DNA of 37,215 bases from Flavobacteriaceae bacterium (GCA_013002065.1 JABDKT010000050.1:1-37215); one strand, 5' to 3'; shown: positions 18,203-28,404, counted from the first letter of the stretch. Notes: generated from the letters alone by a model not told the origin. A program made the numbers and translations.

Positions 18203-19438
18203 ATGCGACCCTTGAAGAAACCTGCTTTTTGCTTACTAATCTTTTCGTTGTTTCTATTTTCTTGTTCGGAAGATATCAAAGTAGAAAACCCCATTGTTGA
18301 GGACCCCACACCTAAACTTATTGAGGAGTATGGCTATGTCTTAAATAATTTTGATGTAGTTAGAGATACGATTCAAAATGGTGACACTTTTGGAGCGATC
18401 CTAGATGCTCACGGCGTTTCTCAAAATAAGATATTTGAAGTGGCAACCACTTTTAAAGACAGTTTCGATGTTAGGAGAATTGTGGTGGGAAAGCCTTATG
18501 TTATTCTAAAGTCTAAAGATTCTCTAAATAATGCTCAAGTCTTTATATATGAAAAGAATAGAGTGGATTATGCCATAGTGGATCTTCGCGATAGTTTGAT
18601 GGTTTATAACGAAAAGAAGCCGGTGAGTTATGTGGAAAAGAAAGCTTCCGGCGTGATTACAAGTTCTCTTTCAGAAACTATGGCCGACAACAATCTTAGT
18701 CCGTATATGACCGATCGCTTGGCAAATATCTATGCCTGGACTGTTAACTTCTTTCATTTGCAAGCCGGCGATAATTTTAAGGTGGTTTATACTGAAAAGT
18801 TTATTAATGATACTATTTCGGCAGGATTGCATGAAATTAAAGCTGCTTATTTTGAACATAGAGGTCGTTCACTTTACGCTTTCAATTTTGAACCGGAAAC
18901 AGATACGACCAATATCGTCGCCGATTTCTACGATGAGGAAGCAAATAATTTGAGAAGAGCCTTTCTAAAAGCACCGGTTAAGTTCAGTAGAATTTCTTCC
19001 AGATATAACCTAAAACGCAGGATAAAATATTACGGTTATAAGTTAAGACCTCATAAGGGCACCGATTTTGCTGCCCCGGTCGGAACCCCGATTCTGGCCA
19101 CTGCAGATGGAACCGTCACTAAGTCGGAAAGACGTGGTGGAAACGGAAATTATGTGAAAATAAAGCATAATGGCACTTACGATACTCAATACCTACATAT
19201 GCGCAAACGCAATGTAAAAGTTGGGGATTATGTAAAGCAAGGAGAAGTCATTGGTTGGGTAGGTATGACAGGAAATACCGGCGGGCCTCATGTGTGCTAT
19301 CGTTTTTGGAAAAATGGGAAACAGGTGGATCCTTTCAAAGAAGATTTACCGGCTTCTAAGCCTTTACCTGCGGAGTATCTCGATGAATATCACAACTTCA
19401 TTAGTCCTTTGAAGGAACAACTGGACTGTATTTTGTAG
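18203..19438 (+). CDS. M23-family peptidoglycan peptidase, likely a lipoprotein with an N-terminal LysM-like region
   Basis: Lipobox LFLFSCSED; HKGTDFAAPVGTPI, NGNYVKIKHNGTYDTQYLHM, GMTGNTGGPHVCYRFW. Start 18203 is preferred; 18185 is also possible and overlaps the TDO end. Confidence 0.92.
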   Translation: MRPLKKPAFCLLIFSLFLFSCSEDIKVENPIVEDPTPKLIEEYGYVLNNFDVVRDTIQNGDTFGAILDAHGVSQNKIFEVATTFKDSFDVRRIVVGKPYVILKSKDSLNNAQVFIYEKNRVDYAIVDLRDSLMVYNEKKPVSYVEKKASGVITSSLSETMADNNLSPYMTDRLANIYAWTVNFFHLQAGDNFKVVYTEKFINDTISAGLHEIKAAYFEHRGRSLYAFNFEPETDTTNIVADFYDEEANNLRRAFLKAPVKFSRISSRYNLKRRIKYYGYKLRPHKGTDFAAPVGTPILATADGTVTKSERRGGNGNYVKIKHNGTYDTQYLHMRKRNVKVGDYVKQGEVIGWVGMTGNTGGPHVCYRFWKNGKQVDPFKEDLPASKPLPAEYLDEYHNFISPLKEQLDCIL

Positions 19439-19536
19439 CAGTTTTCTGACTAAAAATTGTTAATAAAGTTGTTCTTATCTAAAGCGCGGGAGTTCAATTA
19501 ATTACACAATTTCTATTACATTTAAGCTAAGATTTG

Positions 19537-19564
19537 TTAGCATTTTCTTAACCTAAAATGCTAA
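19537..19564. repeat. Perfect 10-bp inverted repeat TTAGCATTTT-CTTAACCT-AAAATGCTAA
   Basis: Read directly; no T-tract follows the plus-strand arm. Confidence 0.75.
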
Positions 19565-19583
19565 TAAAACGCAATACATGGCT

Positions 19584-19591
19584 TAATTTTG
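19584..19591 (+). promoter_or_regulatory. Candidate -7 box TAATTTTG for the TonB receptor at 19620
   Basis: Exact TAnnTTTG match 28 nt before ATG 19620. Confidence 0.5.
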
Positions 19592-19619
19592 CAAACAAAT
19601 TCTAATTAAACAATTACTT

Positions 19620-22217
19620 ATGAAACAACTTTTACTATTTGCCTTGTTTATTGGCAGCATGTCTGTCTTTGCTCAAGGAACCGTAACTGGTACTATTACC
19701 GACTCTGAATTGGGTGGTGGATTATCAAATGCGAACGTTGTTGAATCCGGCACCACAAATGGTGCAGTGGCAGATTTCGACGGAAATTTCACCCTCTCGG
19801 TGAGTTCAAATTCCGGAAGTATTGAAATCTCTTATCTTGGATTCGTAACGAAAACCGTTCCCTTCACATTAACTGGAGGAACAGCTAACCTAGGTTCAAT
19901 TCCTCTTACTGGCGACGCCAATACATTGGCAGAAGTTGTCGTAGTGGGAACAGGAGTTATTGACTTAGCGGAAGATCGTAGAACACCTGTGGCAGTGTCC
20001 ACCGTGACCGCACAGGAAATTCAGGCTAAATCTGCGGGTAACCGTGAATTTACTGAAGTATTAAAAAACACTCCTTCTGTGTACGTTGCTAACCAGGCTG
20101 GAGGATTTGGTGATAGCCAGATTTTCTTACGTGGTTTCGACGATTCTAACACGGCTTTCTTATTAAACGGTCAGCCAATTAACAGTGTGGAAGACGGAAG
20201 AATGTTCTGGTCCAACTGGGCAGGGATGGCAGATGTTGCCAACGCTGTGCAGGTACAAAGAGGTTTAGGTTCTTCAAAATTGGCGATTTCGTCGGTTGGA
20301 GGTACTGTAAACATCATTTCTAAAACTACCGATGCAAAACAAGGTGGATTCGTGAGATTCCTTGCCGGTAACGATAGTTACTTCAAAGGAACTGTAAGTT
20401 ACAACACCGGACTTAGCGATGGTGGTTGGGCATTTTCTGTTTTAGCAGATCACTGGCAAGCACATCGTAAATACTCAATTGGTACTGCCGGACAAGGACA
20501 GAACTATTTGGTGTCTGTTGGTTATAAGCCGAACGATAAACATGCCTTTAACTTCTTAATCACAGGTGCTCCACAATGGCACGATCAAAATTTCTCGGAT
20601 TCATTAGAGGATTATGAGAAATTGGGTGAAAAGCAAAACTCAAACACTGGGTTTCTTGATGGAGAACGTTTTACTGAAAGAAGAAATTACTATCACAAAC
20701 CAGTTGCAAACTTAAACTGGGATTTTGATATTAGCGATAAATTGGATTTATCTTCTGTTCTTTACGCCTCATGGGGTCGTGGAGGTGGAACTGGTGGATT
20801 AGGTCGTGGTAGAGTGAGAAACGGAGGAAACGGCTTGGATCAGGATGAGATCGATTTCGAGCAGATTCGTGATAACAACATGGCTTTAGATGGTGCGATA
20901 GGTGGGTTTAGCGATTCATACATCCGTCGTTCTTCCGTAAACAACCACAACTGGTACGGATTACTTTCTAGTTTAAACATTGAAGCCAACGAAAACTGGA
21001 ATTTTAATGTTGGTTTCGACGGAAGATTATATCACGGAGATCACTTTAGACAAGTAAACAATCTTTTAGGATTGAATGCGTTCCAAGATAATTTCAGAAC
21101 CGACCGTCCTGACACATATCAATTTACCGAAGAATTCGAAGCCAATCCATGGGCATCTCTTTTCAATTTTGCCGATGAGGCTCAGAGAACTCAGTATGAC
21201 TACTCTGAAGACATCAACTATTTGGGTGGATTTGGTCAGGCTGAATATGCAACCGATGCTTTCTCTGCTTTCGTTCAGGCAGCATTGTCAACTCAATCTT
21301 TCCAAAGAGAAGGTAGATTTGTTGGAAATGGTGATGGTTTAGGTAAATCTGAAAAACTAAGTAAAACAGGTTACAACGTAAAAGGAGGGGTTTCTGTAAA
21401 TGTCGACTTCGAAAATGCACTTTTTGTAAATGCAGGTCAATATTCAAGACAACCGTATCTCGATAATATCTTTGCCGATATTCGTAATTCGAATGCATTA
21501 GTAGAACCTGAAGTAGAAAACGAAGAAATTCGCAGTATTGAAGGGGGTTGGAGATTCCAAACCGACGAAGTTAAATTGAACTTTGACTTGTATTTCACCG
21601 AATGGGGTAACAGATTCTTATCTGTGAACGGACCAGAATTGGAAAATGAAGCAAATTCTACTTACAGATTGACAGATGTTACTCAAATTCACAAAGGAAT
21701 TGAAATGGACTTCCAGTGGAGACCTTCCGGTGGAAACTTTACATTCCGTGCCTTTGGTCAAGTAGGTGAGTGGGAATACGATGGAACTACGCCTTATACT
21801 TTGACGAATAACGAAACTGCTACAATTGTAGACATGGGCGATGTAAATCTTACAAATGTAAAAGTAGGTAACGCACCTCAAACTCAGTTTGGTTCTGGTA
21901 TCTCTATTAGAATCTGTGACGGACTTAGTGCCGACGCCGACTATACTTTCAACAAAGACCTTTACGAATTTGTTGATCCGGCCGATGTTGCTGAAGCAGC
22001 CTTAAACGAAGGTAAGTACGAATCTATTGAACTTCCTTCATATAGTTTGGTAGATGCAGGATTTACCTGGAGATTTCAAGTAGGAAGTCAGAAACTTACT
22101 TTCAGAGGTAACGTTTATAACTTATTCAATAATGCATATATCAATCAGAGAAATGCATTTGGATATTACTTAGGAATTGGAAGAACTTATAATGCAAGCT
22201 TGCGTTTAAACTTCTAA
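19620..22217 (+). CDS. TonB-dependent receptor with carboxypeptidase-regulatory-like domain
   Basis: Signal peptide, CarboxypepD_reg-like N-terminus (GTVTGTITDSELGGGLSNANV), plug (SVEDGRMFWSNWAGMADVANAVQVQRGLGSSKLAISSVGGTVNI), barrel ending in YNASLRLNF. Confidence 0.95.
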   Translation: MKQLLLFALFIGSMSVFAQGTVTGTITDSELGGGLSNANVVESGTTNGAVADFDGNFTLSVSSNSGSIEISYLGFVTKTVPFTLTGGTANLGSIPLTGDANTLAEVVVVGTGVIDLAEDRRTPVAVSTVTAQEIQAKSAGNREFTEVLKNTPSVYVANQAGGFGDSQIFLRGFDDSNTAFLLNGQPINSVEDGRMFWSNWAGMADVANAVQVQRGLGSSKLAISSVGGTVNIISKTTDAKQGGFVRFLAGNDSYFKGTVSYNTGLSDGGWAFSVLADHWQAHRKYSIGTAGQGQNYLVSVGYKPNDKHAFNFLITGAPQWHDQNFSDSLEDYEKLGEKQNSNTGFLDGERFTERRNYYHKPVANLNWDFDISDKLDLSSVLYASWGRGGGTGGLGRGRVRNGGNGLDQDEIDFEQIRDNNMALDGAIGGFSDSYIRRSSVNNHNWYGLLSSLNIEANENWNFNVGFDGRLYHGDHFRQVNNLLGLNAFQDNFRTDRPDTYQFTEEFEANPWASLFNFADEAQRTQYDYSEDINYLGGFGQAEYATDAFSAFVQAALSTQSFQREGRFVGNGDGLGKSEKLSKTGYNVKGGVSVNVDFENALFVNAGQYSRQPYLDNIFADIRNSNALVEPEVENEEIRSIEGGWRFQTDEVKLNFDLYFTEWGNRFLSVNGPELENEANSTYRLTDVTQIHKGIEMDFQWRPSGGNFTFRAFGQVGEWEYDGTTPYTLTNNETATIVDMGDVNLTNVKVGNAPQTQFGSGISIRICDGLSADADYTFNKDLYEFVDPADVAEAALNEGKYESIELPSYSLVDAGFTWRFQVGSQKLTFRGNVYNLFNNAYINQRNAFGYYLGIGRTYNASLRLNF

Positions 22218-22236
22218 TTCTGAAAATTGAATTGTT

Positions 22237-22268
22237 AAAAACCGCCTTCGTAAGAGGGCGGTTTTTTT
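22237..22268 (+). terminator. Intrinsic terminator after the TonB receptor
   Basis: AAAACCGCC-loop-GGCGGTTTTTTT. Confidence 0.9.
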
Positions 22269-22314
22269 GTTCAATTATACCTACCTTTAAATATTCAAAC
22301 TAATTTTCACAACT

Positions 22315-22758
22315 ATGTACACTACCCTTCAATTTATTCATTCATGGTGGGCTTATTTGGTACTATTTATGGTCTTGATTGCTTCAATCAACGCTTTGAG
22401 TGGTCTCTTTAGAAATAAGGAATACCAACCTAAAGATTTTAGAATTTCACTATTTGCATTAATAGTCACACACATACAATTGCTGATAGGGTTGATACTT
22501 TACTTTGTTTCCCCTCTCGGGTTTAAATCTATTTCTAGTAATGGAATGGGAACAGTGATGAAAGATTCGGTACTTAGGTTATATGCTGTTGAACATATCA
22601 CTATTATGATTCTTGCAGTAATCTTGATAACCATTGGATATTCTAAGCACAAGAAGAAATTGGTGTCTAAGCCGAAATTTAAATCCCTGGCTATTTTTTA
22701 CACGCTAGCATTAATACTAATGTTAAGCAGAATCCCCTGGCAACAGTGGTTTGATTAA
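22315..22758 (+). CDS. Four-helix integral membrane protein, cytochrome b-like, function unknown
   Basis: Four hydrophobic segments with His residues near helices (IHSWWAY, VTHIQLL, VEHITIM); family assignment tentative. Confidence 0.65.
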   Translation: MYTTLQFIHSWWAYLVLFMVLIASINALSGLFRNKEYQPKDFRISLFALIVTHIQLLIGLILYFVSPLGFKSISSNGMGTVMKDSVLRLYAVEHITIMILAVILITIGYSKHKKKLVSKPKFKSLAIFYTLALILMLSRIPWQQWFD

Positions 22759-22761
22759 ATT

Positions 22762-22792
22762 AAAAGATCCGCTGAGAAGCGGATCTTTTTTT
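22762..22792. terminator. Bidirectional intrinsic terminator between convergent genes
   Basis: AAAAGATCCGC-TGAGAA-GCGGATCTTTTTTT; A-rich and T-rich flanks serve both strands. Confidence 0.88.
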
Positions 22793-23852
22793 AACTCTTT
22801 TTCGTGGTTTCTTTTATGAGATATATGTAAACCGGGAAGTGGTCGCTATACCCTCCTGTATAACCACCGTCGGCAAAACTACGATAAGGATACCCCTTAT
22901 ATCGCCCACGAGGGTTTGCCAAATAAGTTTTATTAAAAATCCCTGCTTTGTAAAATCTGTATGTGGAGTAATCTTTCTTTAATAATTCACTGGAAATGAT
23001 TATTTGGTCAAATAGATTCCAACCATCTCTCCACGCCAAGGTTCCTAAACCCTTCTTGTACATTTCTTCCATAGGATTGTACAGTTCTCTAAGCCCTACT
23101 TTCTCTCGTTTCTTTTTTGCTTTTAAAATATCTTTTACACTTGGGCTCGTTGGATCGTCATTTAGATCGCCCATGGTTATAATTTTAGCATAGGGATCGT
23201 CACTCATTAGTGAATCAATAATCTTCATGTTAAGTTTGGCTGCCTTAATCCTTTTTGGACGACTTCGCGCTTCTCCGCCGCTTCGTGATGGCCAGTGATT
23301 AATTATAAAGTGAATCTTTTCACCATCCAACACACCACTAACCAATAACTGGTCACGAGTAAAAATTCGTTTGGTAACGTCGTTATTGTCATAAATTTTC
23401 AGTTCGTGATTTTTATAATCTGTAGGCGTAAAAACTTTTTTCTGATACAACAATGCCACATCGATTCCTCTTCTATCGGGAGAATCGAAATGAACAATTC
23501 CGTAGTCCTTTCCCACCAACGGATCTTGATTTACAAGGTCTTCAAGCACTCTTCTATTTTCGATTTCGCAAACACCTATTATTGCAGGTGCCGTACCGGT
23601 TACGTCTTGGCCAATTTCAGAAATAACCTTAGCCATATTCTTTAATTTCGCCTCATAAATTTCCGGAGTCCAATGATCTTTTCCATCGGGAGTTCTATCG
23701 TCGTCGAAAGTGATAGGATCATCTTCGTAATCGAATAAGTTTTCCAGATTATAGAAGGCAATAGTGTTTACTTTGTACGTCTTATCTTCTTGTGCCGAAA
23801 GTCCCCATATCATCAATAAAAAGAGGACCAAAAACTTGTTCTGTAAATTCAT
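22791..23852 (-). CDS. Secreted endonuclease/exonuclease/phosphatase (EEP)-family protein
   Basis: Signal peptide MNLQNKFLVLFLLMIWGLSAQ; FYNLENLFD, GVCEIENRRVL, DRRGIDVALLY, NHWPSRSGG, GDLNDDP, YSDHFPV catalytic motifs. Confidence 0.93.
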   Translation of the reverse strand: MNLQNKFLVLFLLMIWGLSAQEDKTYKVNTIAFYNLENLFDYEDDPITFDDDRTPDGKDHWTPEIYEAKLKNMAKVISEIGQDVTGTAPAIIGVCEIENRRVLEDLVNQDPLVGKDYGIVHFDSPDRRGIDVALLYQKKVFTPTDYKNHELKIYDNNDVTKRIFTRDQLLVSGVLDGEKIHFIINHWPSRSGGEARSRPKRIKAAKLNMKIIDSLMSDDPYAKIITMGDLNDDPTSPSVKDILKAKKKREKVGLRELYNPMEEMYKKGLGTLAWRDGWNLFDQIIISSELLKKDYSTYRFYKAGIFNKTYLANPRGRYKGYPYRSFADGGYTGGYSDHFPVYIYLIKETTKKS

Positions 23853-23927
23853 GAATAGTCAATATTAAGTTTGCGTAAATTCCTATACAAAGGATGGGCC
23901 AAAAGTAGTTAATTGGTTTAAAATATG

Positions 23928-23935
23928 TAGCTTTG
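23928..23935 (+). promoter_or_regulatory. Candidate -7 box TAGCTTTG for the TonB receptor at 23982
   Basis: Exact TAnnTTTG match 46 nt before the ATG. Confidence 0.45.
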
Positions 23936-23981
23936 CTGCCCATTTATAACGATTTTTTAATCTAAACAAACAACAAAAAGA

Positions 23982-26825
23982 ATGAAACAATTACTACTAA
24001 CCTTTTGCTTGGCAACCATATGCATTTTATCGATGAATGCTCAGGATGCCATAGTTAAGGGTAGGGTACTAGATGCCAATTCTAATGATGCTGTAGAAAA
24101 TGTGGAAATACGTATTCAAAATACAAACTCCAGCACCTTCACGACAGCCGATGGATTGTTTTCTATTACCGGAGCTAACCTCCCTCAAGGAGAGCAGGTT
24201 TTAATCGTGGATAAGGAAGACTACGTCGTTCAAAGAATTCCTATTACCATTCAAAGTGGTGAAACGGTAAATATCGATCCAATTTTACTACAATTGGACC
24301 TTACCGAGGTGGAAGCACAAATTGGTATTATTAGTTTATCCGATAATGAACTAAACCAGGACGAAGGAACATCCTTTAATATATCAGGATTGTTGCAAGC
24401 ATCCCGAGATGTATTTCTAAGCGCGGCCGCTTTCGATTTTAGTGCTACCTTTTTCCGCCCACGAGGACTCGATAATGCCAATGGAAAAGTTCTAATCAAC
24501 GGAATTGAAATGAACAAACAGTTTACAGGACGTCCGCAATGGGGAAATTGGGGTGGTCTTAACGATGTTCAGAGAAACCGAGAATTTTCGATGGGAATCA
24601 AAGCCAACGAATATACCTTCGGAGACTTAGCCGGAACAACAAACATTAACATGAGAGCTTCTAAATACCGTCAAGGGGGGAGAATTTCTTATGCCGTTGC
24701 CAATCGTAGTTATACCGGAAGAGTTATGGGCACCTACAATAGTGGTCTTACTGCCGACGGTTGGGCTTATTCGGTTTCTTTGGCCAGAAGATTTGGTGAT
24801 GAAGGTTATATAGATGGCACTTCGTATAATGCTAATTCATTTTTTGCTTCCGTAGAGAAAAAATTAAACGACAGCCATAGTTTAAACTTTACTGCCTTTT
24901 ATACTCCAAATCGAAGAGGACGTTCTACAGCAATTACTCAAGAGGCGAGAGACCTCAAAGGGATTCGCTATAATCCTAACTGGGGATATCAAGGAGAGGA
25001 CAAGCGAAATAGTAGATTAAGAGAGATCGAAGAACCGGTAATCATGTTGAATCACTACTGGGATATTTCAGAAAAAACAAGTCTGAACACCAACGTTGGA
25101 TATCAGTTTGGAAAGATTGGAAACACTCGAATCGACAATGGTGGAACTCGCTTGATCAATGTTGACGGACAAGACAGTTATATAGGTGGTGCACGTAACC
25201 CTTTAGGCAATTACTATCAAAGATTACCTAGTTATTTCTTGCGATTCGACAATCCTACACCTTACGATTATCAGTTGGCTTACCAGGCAGAACAGGAATT
25301 CATTAATGATGGTCAGGTGGACTGGGAAGGAATTTACAGAGCCAATGCAATTTCATCTGCAAACGGAGGTAATTCGATTTATGTAATTCAGGAGGATCGA
25401 AACGACGATACTCAAATTACTATTAACTCTATCTTAAATACCGCCTTAACCGAAAACATCACTTTTAATGCAAATGTGAACTACAGAACTTTGAAAAGCG
25501 AAAATTTCGCATCGATAAAAGATTTGTTAGGTGGTACAGGTTATCTGGATGTAGATTTCTTTGCTGAAGATGACGTAAACACCATAGTGGGTCAGTTAGC
25601 TCAAAGTGATTTACAGAATCCTAATCGAATTGCCGGCGAAGGAGATCAATACAAATACAATTACGAATTGAACGCCGATGTGATCTCCGGATTTGCACAA
25701 GCACAATTCAAGTATAACACGGTTGATTTTTATTTGGCAGCACAGGCAGGTCAAACAAACTATCTTAGAACCGGACTTTATGAGAACGGAAACTTTCCGG
25801 GATCTCGATCTTTAGGAGATAGTGAAGAACTTAGTTTCACAACCTACGGTGGTAAAGCGGGAGCTGTATATAAAGTGACAGGACGTCACTTAATAGACAT
25901 CAATGCTGGATACTTCACCAAGGCACCTAATTTGAGAAATTCCTTTACCAATGCACGGCAAAATAACGATGTGGTGATTGGATTGGAAGAAGAGAAAATT
26001 CAAAACGTTGACCTAAGTTATATCTATCGTTCACCCATAGTGAAGGCGAGATTAACGGGGTTTTATAATACTATTCAAGACCAATCGGATATAGGTTTTT
26101 ATTTTACTGAAAACATTTCGGGACTTGGGTTGGAAGAAGATGCTTTTGTACAAGAAGTAATGACCGGAATCGATACTCGAAGAATGGGTGTCGAATTGGG
26201 TATTGAAGCTCAAGTTACTCCTACTGTGAAGTTAAAAGGTGCTGCTTCGGTAGGACAATATACCTTTACCAACAACCCGAATTTATATTTGGCCAGTGAC
26301 GATTTTGACGGAGTACTTACCTTCGGAGACGGAACAGCTAAGTTGGAAAACTATCATGTTGCAGGTGGACCCGAAAGAGCGTATCAAGTTGGATTCGAGT
26401 ATAGAGATCCTAACTTCTGGTGGGTAGGTGTTACCGGGAATTATTTTTCCAATGCGTATATCGACGTAAACAATTTGGCAAGAACTGCAAATTTCAGTAG
26501 TGATTTTGACGGACAAACATTTAACGACTACGATGAGGAAGTTGCTCGTGAATTGTTGAGACAAGAAGAATTTGATGATTATTCCTTAGTAAATATCGTA
26601 GGGGGTAAATCATGGAAAATAAAAGATTATTTCGTAGGATTCTTTGCTACGATTAATAATGTCCTTGACCAGGATTACATCACCGGCGGATTTGAACAAG
26701 GTAGAAATACCAACTTTAGAGATATTCGTACAGACAAATCCCGTGAGAATGGACAAGTTTTCGGTCCCAGATATTTCTTCGGAAATGGAACCACATATTA
26801 CCTCAATGTTTACGTAAGATTTTAA
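23982..26825 (+). CDS. TonB-dependent receptor with carboxypeptidase-regulatory-like domain
   Basis: Signal peptide (MKQLLLTFCLATICILSMNAQ), KGRVLDANSNDAVENVEI domain, plug-like region, barrel ending in YYLNVYVRF. Confidence 0.92.
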   Translation: MKQLLLTFCLATICILSMNAQDAIVKGRVLDANSNDAVENVEIRIQNTNSSTFTTADGLFSITGANLPQGEQVLIVDKEDYVVQRIPITIQSGETVNIDPILLQLDLTEVEAQIGIISLSDNELNQDEGTSFNISGLLQASRDVFLSAAAFDFSATFFRPRGLDNANGKVLINGIEMNKQFTGRPQWGNWGGLNDVQRNREFSMGIKANEYTFGDLAGTTNINMRASKYRQGGRISYAVANRSYTGRVMGTYNSGLTADGWAYSVSLARRFGDEGYIDGTSYNANSFFASVEKKLNDSHSLNFTAFYTPNRRGRSTAITQEARDLKGIRYNPNWGYQGEDKRNSRLREIEEPVIMLNHYWDISEKTSLNTNVGYQFGKIGNTRIDNGGTRLINVDGQDSYIGGARNPLGNYYQRLPSYFLRFDNPTPYDYQLAYQAEQEFINDGQVDWEGIYRANAISSANGGNSIYVIQEDRNDDTQITINSILNTALTENITFNANVNYRTLKSENFASIKDLLGGTGYLDVDFFAEDDVNTIVGQLAQSDLQNPNRIAGEGDQYKYNYELNADVISGFAQAQFKYNTVDFYLAAQAGQTNYLRTGLYENGNFPGSRSLGDSEELSFTTYGGKAGAVYKVTGRHLIDINAGYFTKAPNLRNSFTNARQNNDVVIGLEEEKIQNVDLSYIYRSPIVKARLTGFYNTIQDQSDIGFYFTENISGLGLEEDAFVQEVMTGIDTRRMGVELGIEAQVTPTVKLKGAASVGQYTFTNNPNLYLASDDFDGVLTFGDGTAKLENYHVAGGPERAYQVGFEYRDPNFWWVGVTGNYFSNAYIDVNNLARTANFSSDFDGQTFNDYDEEVARELLRQEEFDDYSLVNIVGGKSWKIKDYFVGFFATINNVLDQDYITGGFEQGRNTNFRDIRTDKSRENGQVFGPRYFFGNGTTYYLNVYVRF

Positions 26826-26859
26826 TTAATATTCAGAAAGAAAAAATAAAATATATATC

Positions 26860-28266
26860 ATGAAAAATTCAATCATTTATAAACTAATCCTTTTGTTCCT
26901 TACAATTGGCGTGGCTGTATCCTGTGTTAAGGACGACGATTTCGATACTCCGGACACAACTGTAACCGAAGTTGAAATAAATGGAACAGTAATCGATATA
27001 ACTGCCCTATACGACCTTTGGTTGCAAGAATTAACAACTAATGGAAACCAAACACTAACTTTTGAAGATGCTACAGATCAATATATCTCCGGATATGTGA
27101 TTTCAAGTGATGAAGGTGGAAACTTCTTTGAAGAATTAATCCTTCAAAACACAGCTTCAAGTCCTACGCGTGGTGTAAAAGTATTGGTCGATGTGAATCC
27201 ATTGTTTACTGCCTACGAATTTGGTAGAAAAGTTTATGTGAAGCTTGATGGTCTAACTGTAGGTCTTGATAGTGGAGTACTTACTTTAGGAGTTGGAAGT
27301 GCAGGCTCGGTTGAAAAGATTGCAGAATCTCAATTAACTAACTATATCACCAGAGATACAGAAGTTGCCGAAATTGTGCCACTTCCAATGAATATCTCCG
27401 ATTTCGACCTAACGATGACGAATCTTTACATTCGCTTGAACGATGTACAGTTCAATAGAAATGAAGTATTAGGAGAAGGTCGTAAAACCTTTGCCGCAGA
27501 ACCAAGCGATGAGTTTGATGGCGAGCGTTTTCTAGAAAGTTGCGCCGAAGCGGCTGCAACCATTTTCAGTACGAGTACTTTCGCCGATTTCAAAGCAGTT
27601 CTTTTGCCACAAGGGCGAGGAACTTTGGATGGAATTTTGACTTTAGATTTCTTTGGGGAAACGTTTAACGTGGTAGTAAACGATCCAACCTCAATCAACT
27701 TCGACAACGAGAACCGTTGCGATCCCGATACTTATGTTTGTAACGAGCCAAGTGGTGGTGGATCTGCTTTCTTTTCTGAGAATTTTGAAGGATTCAATGC
27801 CATCGAAGATTACGTGAATGCTGGTTGGACCAATGTAAACGTGAGTGGTGGAAGCACACTTTGGGTGATTGGAAACTTTGACAACAATAACTACGCACAA
27901 ATTTCCGGATTCAATTCTGGTGAAAGCACAATCGAGACTTGGTTGGTAACTCCAACTATCGATATGGATAACACCACCGGTGAAGAACTATTAATGGATA
28001 TCCAATCGAACTTCGATAATGGAACTATACTTTCGGTTGTATTTTCAAATAACTTTACAGGAGATGTCACCACCGCCGACTGGCAATTATTAGATGCTAG
28101 TATTCCCGTTGGACCTGAAGGTGGTTTTGGAGATTTCGAAGAGGTTGACCCAATCAATGTTGCCTGTATAGATGGAACGGTGAACTTCGCATTTGTTTAT
28201 GAAGGAAGTGACCCCAATGCAACGACTCGTTATCACATTGATAATATCGAAGTAACCGGGAACTAA
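26860..28266 (+). CDS. DUF5689-family surface lipoprotein with C-terminal choice-of-anchor-J-like domain
   Basis: Lipobox GVAVSC followed by VKDDD; ISGYVISSDEGGNFFEELILQN; C-terminal FSENFEGF..ETWLVTPTIDMDNTTGEELLMDIQSNF..RYHIDNIEVTG. Confidence 0.88.
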   Translation: MKNSIIYKLILLFLTIGVAVSCVKDDDFDTPDTTVTEVEINGTVIDITALYDLWLQELTTNGNQTLTFEDATDQYISGYVISSDEGGNFFEELILQNTASSPTRGVKVLVDVNPLFTAYEFGRKVYVKLDGLTVGLDSGVLTLGVGSAGSVEKIAESQLTNYITRDTEVAEIVPLPMNISDFDLTMTNLYIRLNDVQFNRNEVLGEGRKTFAAEPSDEFDGERFLESCAEAAATIFSTSTFADFKAVLLPQGRGTLDGILTLDFFGETFNVVVNDPTSINFDNENRCDPDTYVCNEPSGGGSAFFSENFEGFNAIEDYVNAGWTNVNVSGGSTLWVIGNFDNNNYAQISGFNSGESTIETWLVTPTIDMDNTTGEELLMDIQSNFDNGTILSVVFSNNFTGDVTTADWQLLDASIPVGPEGGFGDFEEVDPINVACIDGTVNFAFVYEGSDPNATTRYHIDNIEVTGN

Positions 28267-28286
28267 TCCTTGTTTAGAAGATAATG

Positions 28287-28317
28287 AAAAGGGCGCTCAT
28301 CGAGTGCCCTTTTTTTA
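28287..28317 (+). terminator. Intrinsic terminator after the DUF5689 gene
   Basis: AAAGGGCGCTC-ATC-GAGTGCCCTTTTTTT, with one G-U pair. Confidence 0.88.
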
Positions 28318-28336
28318 TGGAGTAGTTCTATTTCAG

Positions 28337-28373
28337 TAAAAAAAGAACCCTTCCAACTATGAAAGGGTTCTAA
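28337..28373 (-). terminator. Intrinsic terminator for the minus-strand OmpA operon
   Basis: Minus strand reads AGAACCCTTTC-loop-GAAGGGTTCTTTTTTT. Confidence 0.82.
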
Positions 28374-28404
28374 GGTAAATTTGATTAGTTATGGGGATGT
28401 TATC

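Noticed and set aside
21214-21498. Antisense ORFs inside TonB receptor genes (also 21076-21342, 21618-21881, 24251-24517, 26283-26564)
   Set aside because: Low-complexity shadows of receptor coding frames with no independent signals
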